A stretch of 64,000 nucleotides of DNA from Eukaryota sp. TZLM1-RC. Its lineage: Eukaryota; Metamonada: BaSk clade. Every line of letters begins with the position of its first letter. Within the stretch, counting starts at the first letter, position 1. This document shows positions 18,284 to 27,937 of the stretch, in pieces. Under the pieces are notes generated by a model that had not been told where the DNA came from, did not search any database, and was given only the letters and a program-made list of their open reading frames with translations. Location of the stretch: the NCBI GenBank assembly GCA_040285825.1, contig JAUPSS010000004.1:2894550-2958549 (forward strand), given 5' to 3'. The position numbers and the translations under genes were made by a program.

Positions 18284-21200
18284 ATGCTCTATCACCTCAA
18301 CCATGAACTTTCCCTTCCTTCGGATCAGTTTGGTAATTGTTTTACACCTACTCTTTCTCTTGCACTTCCTAATGACCTTCTTCTGCTCTCTAATGGCTAT
18401 ATATTATACGCGTTTAATTCTTTCACCAAGGACTTACATCAAATAGACCTCCCTACCTCCCGTATTCGATCACTATTATACTTGCCCCTCTTCAATGCCA
18501 TCTTGGTCGCCTCTCATGATCTAAACTTTATCATCATTACTGTACCCACTTCGTCTTCACCCCTTTTCTGGTCTGTTGCTGACGTGTTGCGTTCCAACTG
18601 CCGTACAACGCTCAAGATGTGTCTTTTACCCAGTATTTGTGATTTTCCAGATTGTTGTTATTTTCTGGCGGCAAATACCGATGGAATTAGAATTTTTTGT
18701 TTAAGAAAGTCGCCCCCTTACTCTCAAGATGATCACATTTTTGACCTAAATATTGTGTTATCTACTTCCCATTTAATTAAAGATGCTCCTGATTGGCCTC
18801 TTTCTATTGGTCATTATATGGTATTTGATGATTCAAATTCACAAGGAATTAAAGTTTTCGTTGCATATCAGAATTCGATTTCATTTTACTCACTTTCACA
18901 TCAAATAATTCAAATTGTTGAGAAAAAGGCAAGAAATCATAATAATGAAAAGCAGATTAAGTTCTTTCTTGAAAAATTGGATAATATTAGAAATTTTTCC
19001 TTCTCAATAACCAATGTTTATCATTTTTCACTAAATTCAACTCCTTTTTTTACCGTTTCATTAGCTAATGGTCAAGTTATGCTCATTGATGAACATTCTA
19101 TTTTACATTCAACTTCTTTAATTTCACCATGCATTGGTATTTGCTTTCATGATTCAAGCTATTTTACCTCTCCAGTATTAAGTCTATTCGATTCAACAGG
19201 ACATCTACAGATTATTGACCTTTTCTTAATGACCTGTCTTTTGACTGGTTCTGACCAAGGTTGTGTACTGGAAGATAGTATAGTCTTGACGTGTAACGGC
19301 TTTGTCAACAATCACATTGATTACAATCAAAATCACCAATCAAAACAAGGATCAGCTCACGTGTGGTTGGTTGGCAGATCAGATTTATCGTGTTTCAAAA
19401 TTTCCCATCCTCTTAGACTATTATCATATGAAAGCATAAAAATTTGCAAGCTTTCTCGTGTGGTAAAGTTCAAAAATCCGAAAGAAACTAAAAATCCAAC
19501 CAAAACTAGCTTTATTCAACTTAGTTTAAAAGAAGGTGCATTCAGGCTGTTGTCGTTTAAAGATAGCAATAATGATGTCATTGTAGAACCCTCGCAATTA
19601 AGATTTAGTAGCCATCCTAATGAAGTCTTGGAAGCTTTTTTCCACCCATTAAATTATTTATTGGTGGTTTTAACTTTCAACGTTAATGTGTTGGATGAGA
19701 ATGGGAAACTGACTGATTCAATCAATTTTGACGGGAACCAATTAACTTCGTGCTGCTGTGTTTTATCTTCAGTCTCAACCAGTGGAACTGAACTTTTGTT
19801 GTTTGATTCTTCTAGTGATTCTAGCGCTTCTTTTTCGGTGCCTTTGGTGGTATCTACAGTGGATAGTAAACTACATTTGATCTCTATTCAAGAAAATGGC
19901 AAATTGGTGAAAATTTCAGCCTGTCAGTCCCCACATATTGGTAAGATTATCTCAATTGTGACCACTTATCCAAATTTTTCACCAATTTCATTTATTTCTC
20001 TTGATGTCAATGGAATTTTGGTCTTTTGGAATAATTCTTTTGAACCTATAAATTCTATTTTATTAAACAATTTTACTTCACTTGGATCAGAACCTCCTAA
20101 AATTGAAATTTTCGGGTGCGACCTTTTGATCTGTAATCCCAAAGCGGGAAAATTTTTGGTTATAACATCTTCAATGATCTTCTCTTGTGTATCGGGATCA
20201 TTCGACAAGTCAAAAAGAGCTCAGGAAAGTTCAAGAAAATCTCAATTTGGTATTACAATATCAGATTTAGCGCACTCTATAGAAAATTCTAAAAATTCTG
20301 TTGATCGGTTCGTACTAAATTTTGATTGTATTTCTGAAACTAACTGTGAACTTTTGGTGGTTTGTTGTGCTTCAATTTATCTCTACAAAATAACCAGAAA
20401 TTCTTCCAATTCGGAATTTTATGGTGATTTGTTACTAAAATTACCGCCTCTAGCCGACGATTATGTTGATGTCAAGTTTGTTTTGGTTTCGGATAAGCTA
20501 AACTTACTTATTACTACTTGTTCAAAGATTTTCATCCTTAATTTAGAGTCTTTTGTTTCAAAAAATAGTCTAACTTTTCTCAACATTCCGCTCTTTGACA
20601 CGTCATTGGGGGGATTTATGACCCATGATATTGAGCGTTCTACTGTTAGTGATAATACTACTCAAATAACTTCCACAATTCAAAGAGAAATTCGCAAAAA
20701 AGTAAGGAAAAAGAAAGAAAAGAAAAAGGGCACTCAACAAGATAGAACTCTGGAATTTGTCAATCAGATTCCCAATCAATTACCCAGTAATCACGTTCAA
20801 ATAGTCCAGCACGCTCCTTTCAGTCCTTCAAGACCATCAAAGCCTGTTTCTATTGAACATAATTCTAAGCAACTTCGATTTAATGATTCCTTTGACGAAA
20901 ATGACAAAAACAAGTTAGAGGGTAAACAAGTTAGCAGTGGCTTTGCAAATAGCCAGTCCTTTGAGTCAAACCAAAGAACTTCCGGGAATAATGATCAAGT
21001 TTTGAAGAAAAACCAACAGATACTTGAGCTTCTTGATTTTGATGCATATGTAGATGATGTAAAAGAGATCAACAATGAAATTCTTAAAGATTCTGTTGGT
21101 TGTTCAAACATTATCAACAGTGATAAGGACTGTTCAAATCATTTTAATTCTGTTGAAAATTCCAATACCTTGTTTGAAATTTTGTCAAATCCTACTCCAA

Positions 21201-21715
21201 ATATTGAGAAAGAGTCATTAGTTTTGCTTTCTACCCCTGACCACAGCTCTGAGGCGCGTACAAAACCCAAGGCTAAAAGGAAATGTAAAAGGAAAAGACA
21301 GAAGCCGACAGCAACAGTCAAGCTTCCATCAATAAATAACCCTTCTTCCATCAGCAAGTTCCCAAACTCTCCAAATGTTGGTTCTCCAAGAACATCTAGA
21401 ACAGTTCCTTCAAACAGAAGATCTTCTACTCCATTGTTTGTTCGTCCTTTTCCAAAACAACTTAGACAAACTGTCAGTGCTGGGGTACCTTTACTTGGAA
21501 GTCCAACCAAACCTAATGAAGCAACAAAGACTGTTTCTCCACCCATTCCGTCTGTACCGCTTGTGGAAATCACTTCTCGGGACCATTCAAGTTATCCAAT
21601 GTCATTGAATAGAAAAGAAATGAGGAAGAGTGGGAGGGAAAATGGACAAAAGACTAATACAGAGCAATTGCCAAAGCTGTCTGTCTGTCTGTTCAAATCT
21701 ATCAGAGGAAAATGA
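18284..21715 (+). CDS. Large beta-propeller-like protein with basic, disordered C-terminal tail
   Basis: 1,143 residues, one open frame without introns. I do not recognise the family. Residues 1 to about 780 alternate short hydrophobic strands with polar turns (for example LLLLSNGYILYAFNS, NAILVASHDLNFIIITV, VISTV- and HLISI-like strands), as in WD40-type double propellers, but no GH...WD repeats are clear. Around residues 805-818 is a lysine-rich stretch (REIRKKVRKKKEKKKG), then about 300 residues rich in Ser, Asn and Pro with another basic patch (KPKAKRKCKRKRQK) and SSTPLF/SPT segments typical of disorder and phosphorylation. The basic patches could be nuclear-localisation or nucleic-acid-binding segments. 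ATG 18284 is preceded closely by the protease remnant. The minus strand of this region has only shadow frames. Confidence 0.75.
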   Translation: MLYHLNHELSLPSDQFGNCFTPTLSLALPNDLLLLSNGYILYAFNSFTKDLHQIDLPTSRIRSLLYLPLFNAILVASHDLNFIIITVPTSSSPLFWSVADVLRSNCRTTLKMCLLPSICDFPDCCYFLAANTDGIRIFCLRKSPPYSQDDHIFDLNIVLSTSHLIKDAPDWPLSIGHYMVFDDSNSQGIKVFVAYQNSISFYSLSHQIIQIVEKKARNHNNEKQIKFFLEKLDNIRNFSFSITNVYHFSLNSTPFFTVSLANGQVMLIDEHSILHSTSLISPCIGICFHDSSYFTSPVLSLFDSTGHLQIIDLFLMTCLLTGSDQGCVLEDSIVLTCNGFVNNHIDYNQNHQSKQGSAHVWLVGRSDLSCFKISHPLRLLSYESIKICKLSRVVKFKNPKETKNPTKTSFIQLSLKEGAFRLLSFKDSNNDVIVEPSQLRFSSHPNEVLEAFFHPLNYLLVVLTFNVNVLDENGKLTDSINFDGNQLTSCCCVLSSVSTSGTELLLFDSSSDSSASFSVPLVVSTVDSKLHLISIQENGKLVKISACQSPHIGKIISIVTTYPNFSPISFISLDVNGILVFWNNSFEPINSILLNNFTSLGSEPPKIEIFGCDLLICNPKAGKFLVITSSMIFSCVSGSFDKSKRAQESSRKSQFGITISDLAHSIENSKNSVDRFVLNFDCISETNCELLVVCCASIYLYKITRNSSNSEFYGDLLLKLPPLADDYVDVKFVLVSDKLNLLITTCSKIFILNLESFVSKNSLTFLNIPLFDTSLGGFMTHDIERSTVSDNTTQITSTIQREIRKKVRKKKEKKKGTQQDRTLEFVNQIPNQLPSNHVQIVQHAPFSPSRPSKPVSIEHNSKQLRFNDSFDENDKNKLEGKQVSSGFANSQSFESNQRTSGNNDQVLKKNQQILELLDFDAYVDDVKEINNEILKDSVGCSNIINSDKDCSNHFNSVENSNTLFEILSNPTPNIEKESLVLLSTPDHSSEARTKPKAKRKCKRKRQKPTATVKLPSINNPSSISKFPNSPNVGSPRTSRTVPSNRRSSTPLFVRPFPKQLRQTVSAGVPLLGSPTKPNEATKTVSPPIPSVPLVEITSRDHSSYPMSLNRKEMRKSGRENGQKTNTEQLPKLSVCLFKSIRGK

Positions 21716-22066
21716 TTTTTATTTTCACTTCAATCTTGTTTTGCTGTTTTGACACTTTCTATGGGATTAGGTTTGGGAAAGTTAATCATTTCTGTTTTAG
21801 AAGTTCGGCTTCTAAATAATTGCTTTAAACTCATTTACCTTTGGTAGTCCTATTTCTAACTCTCTTAATTTTTTTCTGCATTGTATATATATTGTTAATA
21901 AAATCAGTTTTAATTATATTATATGTTATTTTTGATATACAAGATGTGTCTCACCTTTTTTTTGATCAATTTGATTCACAAAAGAGTGAAACTAAGTGAT
22001 TTACCTTTTGTTACCCACTATAAGGTGGATTCTTATTAAAGTATTATTTAATAATAGAACAATAGA
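21716..22066. other. 3' flank of the propeller gene
   Basis: AT-rich sequence with several AATAAA-like stretches (around 21,898) that could serve polyadenylation. No other feature. Confidence 0.45.
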
Positions 22067-22074
22067 ATATCAAT

Positions 22075-22525
22075 AATGTAATGTCTGTTGATCCTTGTAA
22101 TGCCTCAAATGAAAGGCTTGTTAATTCTGAAATTCATAATCCCCTTTCAAATGCTGAAAATTTCAAAATCAGAAAATACAATGAACCTTTGTCCAAATTG
22201 ACCAGTCAAGAGCATGCAAAATACAATTTGCATCCATTTGTATTTTCTCTTTTTGGTTCACTTGCTCCAACGGCTATACGTTTTTTGGCAGATTTTGAAA
22301 TGATTGTAAAGAGAAGAACTAACAGAAATTTCAACAGATTGTTCTGGCAAAATAGAATTGTGTTTTCTATTTTTAAGGGGATGTTGAAGATGCTTTCTGA
22401 TGCTTTGCTCTTTCTTGGATCTCATTATGAGAGAGTTGCATCTAGTGTTTTTGTTTTGGGAGAGATGGATTATTTAGATGTTGATTTATAGGTTTTTAAT
22501 AAAATTAATAATACAAAAAAATAGG
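22075..22525 (+). mobile_element. Family B retrotransposon 3' end with near-perfect TSD
   Basis: Encodes the last 136 codons of B (MSVDPCNASNERLV to DYLDVDL-stop at about 22,491) and the tail TTTTTAATAAAATTAATAATAC. Flanked by ATATCAAT(A)ATGTAAT at 22067 and ATATCAATATGTAAT at 22526, a 15-bp duplication with one indel. The frame is intact. First member of the retroelement colony that fills the window to its end. Confidence 0.88.
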
Positions 22526-22589
22526 ATATCAATATGTAATTAAAATCAAAACCTGACAAATCGTTTAGTTTTAAAGTTGAACCATTCAA

Positions 22590-22866
22590 AATAAATTTAA
22601 AATACACTCTTCGAACATTACAGAAACGATTTCGTAAATTTGGAAGTGATTAAGTGGAAATCTCTTGAATATTGATTTGAAGAACAGTTCATTTACAGTT
22701 TTGTTGAATCAAATTCCCCAGATTTATGGTCTATTTTTGAATGACGACCAATGGACTACTGCAAAGAGAATGCGTTGTTATTTGTGGCCTTGTAATTTGC
22801 CCAATAATTTGTTTTGCAAATGTGGAGCTGGTTTGACATTATCACATTTATTCAATTACAATACTT
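22590..22866 (+). mobile_element. Small fragments of family A and family C
   Basis: 22590-22625 matches the A segment KYTLRTLQKRF. 22672-22866 encodes the C segment from SSxxVLLNQIPQIYG through the zinc motif CKCGAGLTLSHLFN, with His/Cys positions partly altered (NYN for NCN). Both lack ends. Confidence 0.75.
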
Positions 22867-22971
22867 TTATTTCATTCAACAACAAATATGAAAACATAAA
22901 ATACACAATTAAAACTCCACATCCTCAAAACCGGCCTCCCCTACATCAAAACTATTAATTGCCAAAAATTC
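22867..22971 (-). mobile_element. Family D tail fragment
   Basis: Minus strand: last ~15 codons of D (variant ending) and its tail, separating two family C fragments that come from different parts of C. An 8-nt insertion relative to other D tails is present. Confidence 0.75.
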
Positions 22972-24602
22972 TTTTTTTGTCTTGCAATTCACCCAATTTT
23001 GAAAAAATTAAAAGAAGAAAATTCTGACCTTCAAGTGGTAGCCTACATGGATGACATTTCTTGTATTGGTCCAGAAAGTACAATTAATAGGGTTGCTAAT
23101 GAAGCTGCTACATTATACCAATCCATAGGTCTTGAGTTGAATGTTCAAAAATGTTTTTGTATTTCTAGGAAAAATGTTAAGTTAATAATTAATTCCCTTG
23201 AAGTTCCATATATTGATTATACTTCAACTAGTTTCTGCTTTCTTGGTTGCTATTTAGGTTCCGCCGAAAAAACACTTGATAGCCTTGAAAATTATTTAAA
23301 TTCAATTAAAAAAGAGCTAGAAGTCATAAAGACTCTTGAATTGGAAAAACATCTTAAGTTTTTTCTTTTGAAAATTTGTTATGCTGGAAAAATTACTCAT
23401 TTACTGAGATCATTACCTCCATCCCTAACTTACAATTTTTGTAGACAATTTAACAAAATACGTACTGAATTTTTGGCTTATTTAATGTCTGTTGATCCAT
23501 CAATCTTGAAAAATCATATTTTTTCTGATGTTCAACTTGGCGGTGTTGGTTTTAATTCATCAAAATGATTGACCAAAGCTGCTTTTATTGGTGGTGGAAA
23601 AAATTTTGTATTTGAATTTTCTAGAAGATATCCTTTTGCCGAAAATCTTCTTGAAACTACAAATAGCCTATTCCTTGATAACTTAAGAGAAGAAATATCC
23701 AGTTTATCTCCCGACTGCTGGCAATCATGTTTCCCCATATCCATTCAAGAAATTCCAGACTATGTTTTGTTGGCGTTGAAAATAAATTTCATATTTAAAA
23801 AAATAAAAAAAATTCCAGACAGAAGTTTGTATTCTTTGAAATTTGCGTTGAAAAAATTCCAACAACATCTTTTGAAAAAATTTGAAAGCAAGGATTTTAT
23901 TGTTCGACTTAGCACGGCTAAGAAAGAAAATCCTGCTTTTGCAAAATTTTTGATTGATTTGAAGGACAGTTCATCTGCAGTTTTGATAAATCAAATCCCC
24001 CAGATTTATGGCCTATTTTTGAATGACGACCAATGGACCACTGCTATGAGAATGCGTTGTTATTTATGGCCTTGTAATTTGCCCAATGATTTGTTTTGCA
24101 AATGTGGAGCTGGTTTGACATTATCACATTTATTCAATTGCAACAGATTTATTTCTTATTGTTCTACGTTGAATGATGCAGTCAGAGATCAAATCCATGC
24201 AATGTGTAATTCCTATCATATTGGATCATTTGTAGAACCTTTGTTGAGGTCTCTTGTTATAAATGAATGCGTAAGAGATTCAGAATTTGGAACTCGACGT
24301 GCTGATGTTGTCGTGCCCTCGTTTGATGATGTCTTGAATTTTGTTGATGTCGTTACAGTGGAGGTTTGCAAGAAAAATGCCTTGAGAAATGCACAATCCG
24401 AAGTATCTCCCCTTGATGACTCCGAATTGTACAAACGAAAAAAATATGCAAATCCTTTAAAAGAATTGAAACATGTTCGCCATGTAGATTACCAAATTTG
24501 CCCATTTGCTATATCGTTGTATGGATGTCTTGGAAAAACTGCTATAAATTTTATTGATGATTTTGAAAACCTTGTAAAAAGAAGAATGAATAAGCGTTTT
24601 TT
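22972..24602 (+). mobile_element. Family C retrotransposon, RT to endonuclease, with nested E tail
   Basis: Starts in the RT at CLAIHPILKKLKEEN, then AYMDDIS, LGCYLGSAEKT, LGGVGFNSSK, the LWPCNLPNDLFCKCGAGLTLSHLFNC zinc region, and endonuclease core RRADVVVPSFDD...VDVVTVEVCKK with RKKYANPL. One TGA (23,566) replaces the Tyr codon after NSSK. The copy is cut at NKRF by the next element, so lacks the C terminus. A 49-bp E tail sits inside at 23,761. Confidence 0.9.
23761..23809 (+). mobile_element. 49-bp tail-only insertion of family E with 11-bp TSD
   Basis: The perfect duplication AAATTCCAGAC (23750-23760 and 23810-23820) flanks 49 bp equal to the E 3' tail (ATGTTTTGTTGGCGTTGAAA...) plus an A-rich end. 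It contains no coding sequence of the element. Confidence 0.93.
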
Positions 24603-25281
24603 TATAATTAAAATTTATTTTCAACGCTAACAAAACATTAAACAAAAAAAACTAGAACTCAATATCCTCAATACACGCATCAACATCATCAAATCTTTTA
24701 AGCGCGCGATTTTCATACTCTAATCCTAATTGTAACAGTGCTTTGGTCAACATTTCTCGAATTGCTTTAAGAATACTAAAAAGAATTCTATTGTGCCAGA
24801 AACTGAAGTTCAATTCTTTTCCTGCTCTTTCTTTTATTAAACTTCTGAAACCTTCGAGAAATTTAATGCCAGATATTCCAATGTTACCAAAAAGAGAAAC
24901 AGCAAATGGAACCAGCTGATACTTGACATGCTCAACACATCCTAGCTGAGATAAGGGTTCATTGTACTTTTTGATTTTGCTCTTTTCAGCAAAGCAAAGT
25001 GGAGTTTCATCTTTTTTAGCAAAATCAATTGCTGAGTTTTTACAAACATCAACAGTGACAACATCAACAACTTTGATCACACCATCAGACGCAGGGGTAA
25101 TTAAATCAGCACGGCGTTTCCCAAAAGTATTTTCATCTTCATTTTCAGATGACAACCTTCGCACAAGTGGTTCAACAAAAGCTTCAATGTGATGACTTTT
25201 GCAGATAGCGTATAGTTGGTCTCTGACAGCATCGTGAACAACTGAGCAATATGTAATATTAAATTTGCAATTAAATAAATT
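24603..25281 (-). mobile_element. Family E retrotransposon 3' part
   Basis: The minus frame 25164-24652 carries KRRADLITPASDG, VDVVTVDVCKN, KIKKYNEPL, FWHNRILFSILKAI and ends DACIEDIEF-stop. Beyond 25164 the reading continues (HDAVRDQLYAICKSHHIEAF with a substituted start) to a head near 25,281 at HLFNC. It abuts, head to head, the 5' end of the next element. Confidence 0.88.
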
Positions 25282-26037
25282 AATTAATTTTTTTTTCTCC
25301 CTCCCTTAGTCAACCCTCTCATATTTCACTTTCTGTCAAGGCGTCAAAGTCTTATTTTTTCTCTGTCAAAACGATGCCATTGGCTGATAGTGACTCTGAT
25401 ACTGATTGGAACTCCCGAGTAAAGATTCTACCAGTCAGATCAAGCTCATCTTCTTCACTTCTCCACTCTCCCCACAATACAAGCTATGCTCGAAATTCAT
25501 CTCAAAAAGATTTTCATTCAAAAACTGATCATTGTACCAGAAAAAACACACAAAAACCACAATTACGATCCTTACGTTCTGTTGCGCGTTCTATCAACAA
25601 CTTCGTTTCTCGAAATTTGTTTTCTCCTGCTGAAACTGGAAAAAGTCAATCTACTTCTACTTTTAACTCACAAATTGATAAAATAGAAAGAACTGAAAAA
25701 ATGAAACCATTGCCATTAAAAGGTTCTAAAAAATGTTCGATTTGTGGTATCAGTGGTCATAATTCGAGAACATGCCCTGAAAAACAAAAACGAGAAATTG
25801 AATTAAAATCTGCTCAACAAATTCTCGAATGTTCTGTTCCAGCTGATGCCGATGTGAAAGTCTCTTTTTAATTTTCAGTTTTGCTGTAAAAAGCTTCAAC
25901 AAAAATTGTCAAAGATTTTTGAAAGCTTGGATTTTGATGTTAGACTTGGCTTGGCCAAGAAAAAGAATCCCGCTTTTGCAAATCTTTTTCAAGATATTTG
26001 TGACAGTACTTCTTCTGCCTTAGTAACAAAAAAATTG
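25282..26037 (+). mobile_element. Element 5' module (leader plus N-terminal ORF) with large internal deletion
   Basis: T-tract, CTCCCTCCCTTAGTCAACCC leader, ATG at 25374, then MPLADSDSDTDWN, a Ser-rich stretch and the CCHC knuckle CSICGISGHNSRTC. After VKVSF-stop (25871) the sequence jumps to the family B segment starting before CCKKLQQKLSKIFESLD and runs to SALVT. Thus about 2.1 kb (zinc ribbon and the whole RT) is missing. Belongs to B or a close sister. Confidence 0.85.
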
Positions 26038-27446
26038 CAAAATTGCAGAAACCTCTAACGAACATTTCATTAACTCGGATGTAAATAATCCTCTTCTTGC
26101 AGGCGAAAAATATAAAATTACTAAATATGCGAAACCCATTTCCTCGGTTAATGAAAATTCTCATGCCCAATATAATTTATGTCCATTTGTTTTTTCTTTG
26201 CTTGGATCTCTAGGTAAGGCTGCTATGGCTTTCCTTGAGGATTTTGTTGTAGTTGTAAAGGAAAGAACTGGAAGAATTTTCAATCGTGTTTACTGGCAAA
26301 ACAGGATTGTATTTTCTATTTTTAAGGGAATGGTATCACTAATTTCTGATTCACTATCTTCTTTTGGGAAATTTTCTGAATCTTTAGCGATTAATTGTTT
26401 TGATGTAGGGGAGGCAGGTTTTGAGGATGTGGAGTTTTAATTGTGTATTTCATATTTGTTGTTGAATAAAAATAAATAAGGTAAAAAAAATTGCAGAAAA
26501 AAATCTTGAAAGTTTTAGAAAACTTGGATTATATTGTACGTCTTAGCTTGGCTAAGGAAAAAAATCCCGTTTTTGCAAACTTTTTGATTGATCTTGAAAA
26601 CAGTTGCTCAAGTTGCCTAATCTCCCAAATTCCCAACATTTATGGCCTTCTACTTAATGATCACCAATGGACCACTGCAATGAGAATGAGATGTTTTCTA
26701 TGGCCTTGTTCATTACCAAATGATTTAATTTGTCGCTGCAAGAGTGTTGTTACGCTTTCCCATATTTTAAACTGTAAGTATTTTATAACTTATCGCTCAC
26801 TTGTTCATGACTCAGTTCGTGATCAATTATATGCCATGTGCAAAAGTTTCAATATAGAGGCATTTATTGAGCCACTAGTACGTAAGCTGTCTTCAGATCA
26901 AACTGATGATTCCTTTGGTAAAAGAAGGGCAGATTTAGTAGCTCCAGGGATCGATGGTGTTCTCAATGTTGTAGACGTTGTCTCAGTCGATGTTTGCAAA
27001 AATTCTGCAGCTCGTTTAGTGTATTCCGCTGACTCGCCGTTATCTAACGCCGAAAAAAAGAAGATAAAAAAATATGAAGAACCTTTGGCACAGTTAGGTA
27101 GAGTGGAACATGTGAAATATCAGTTTGTGCCGTTTGCAATTTCTCTTTTTGGCAATATTGGACCTTCAGGGTTGCACTTTTTTGAAAATTTCAAAAAAGT
27201 GTTACTGAATAGGTCTGGTAAAACAATGAACTCCACTTTCTGGTTAAATAGAATTGTTTTTTGCATTTTCAAGTCTATTCCAACAATGATTTCAAAGGCA
27301 CTTTTAGCTATTGGTGTAGAATATGAACGTAATGCTGTGAGTAGGTTCAGTAATAGTGACGCTTGTTTGGAGGATATTGAATTCTAGATGGGTTTTTTTA
27401 TCTCAATAACTATTCCAGTTTTAAAAATAAATAAATATCTAAAAAA
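26038..27446 (+). mobile_element. Family E (subtype 2) retrotransposon 3' part with nested D
   Basis: From 26,491 an intact frame of about 298 codons: KKILKVLENLDYIVRLSLAK, LWPCSLPNDLICRCKS...HILNC zinc motif, HDSVRDQLYAMCKS, endonuclease core KRRADLVAPG...VDVVSVDVCKN and KIKKYEEPL, FWLNRIVFCIFKSIP, ending DACLEDIEF-stop (27,387). About 40-50% different from the E copy at 24.6 kb by eye. Only the extreme 5' few bases lie left of the nested D insertion. Confidence 0.88.
26052..26486 (+). mobile_element. Family D 3' end nested in E, 13-bp TSD
   Basis: Starts in NEHFINSDVNNPLLAGEKYKI and ends GEAGFEDVEF-stop (26,440) with the D tail. The perfect duplication AAAATTGCAGAAA lies at 26039-26051 and 26487-26499. 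The downstream frame is intact. Confidence 0.93.
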
Positions 27447-27705
27447 AAGTAACAACAATTCCACAAGTTTATGGTACTCTCTTAACCGATTCTGCTTGGA
27501 CTCTGAACATGAGATTTCGTTCCTTTATCTGGCCTGATAATTTACCTCATAATTTAATTTATAAATGTTCTCGAGACATTACAACTACTCATTTGTTAAA
27601 TTATAAACATTTTATTACTGTTAGAAGCAAGGTTCATGATGCTGTAAGAGACCAGTTATATTGTATGTGTAAATCTCATAGAATTGAATCCTTCTTGGCA
27701 ACTCT
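27447..27705 (+). mobile_element. Family B internal fragment
   Basis: From VTTIPQVYGTLLTDSAW through HLLNYKHF (Cys of the zinc motif changed to Tyr) to IESFL. Truncated at both ends. Confidence 0.85.
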
Positions 27706-27937
27706 CTCATAGTGAGATCCAAGAGAAAGCAAAGCATCGGAAACCATCTTCAACATCCCCTTAAAAATAGAAAACACAATTCTATTTTGCCAAAACAATC
27801 TGTTGAAATTTCTGCTAGTTCTTCTCTTTACAATCATTTCAAAATCATCCAAAAAACGTAAAGCAGTTGGTGCAAGTGAACCAAAAAGGGAAAATACAAA
27901 TGGATACAAATTGTATTTTGCATGCTGTAGACTGGCC
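27706..27937 (-). mobile_element. Family B internal fragment, opposite orientation
   Basis: Covers KYNLYPFVFSLFG to SHYERVA on the minus strand. It meets the previous fragment in a tail-to-tail junction without homology. Confidence 0.85.

Noticed and set aside
1-22000. Ciliate-type reassigned stop codons, suggested by the very short intron
   Set aside because: TAA, TAG and TGA all end genes or intact element ORFs at family-typical places (for example TAG at 10,387 and TGA at 5,873).
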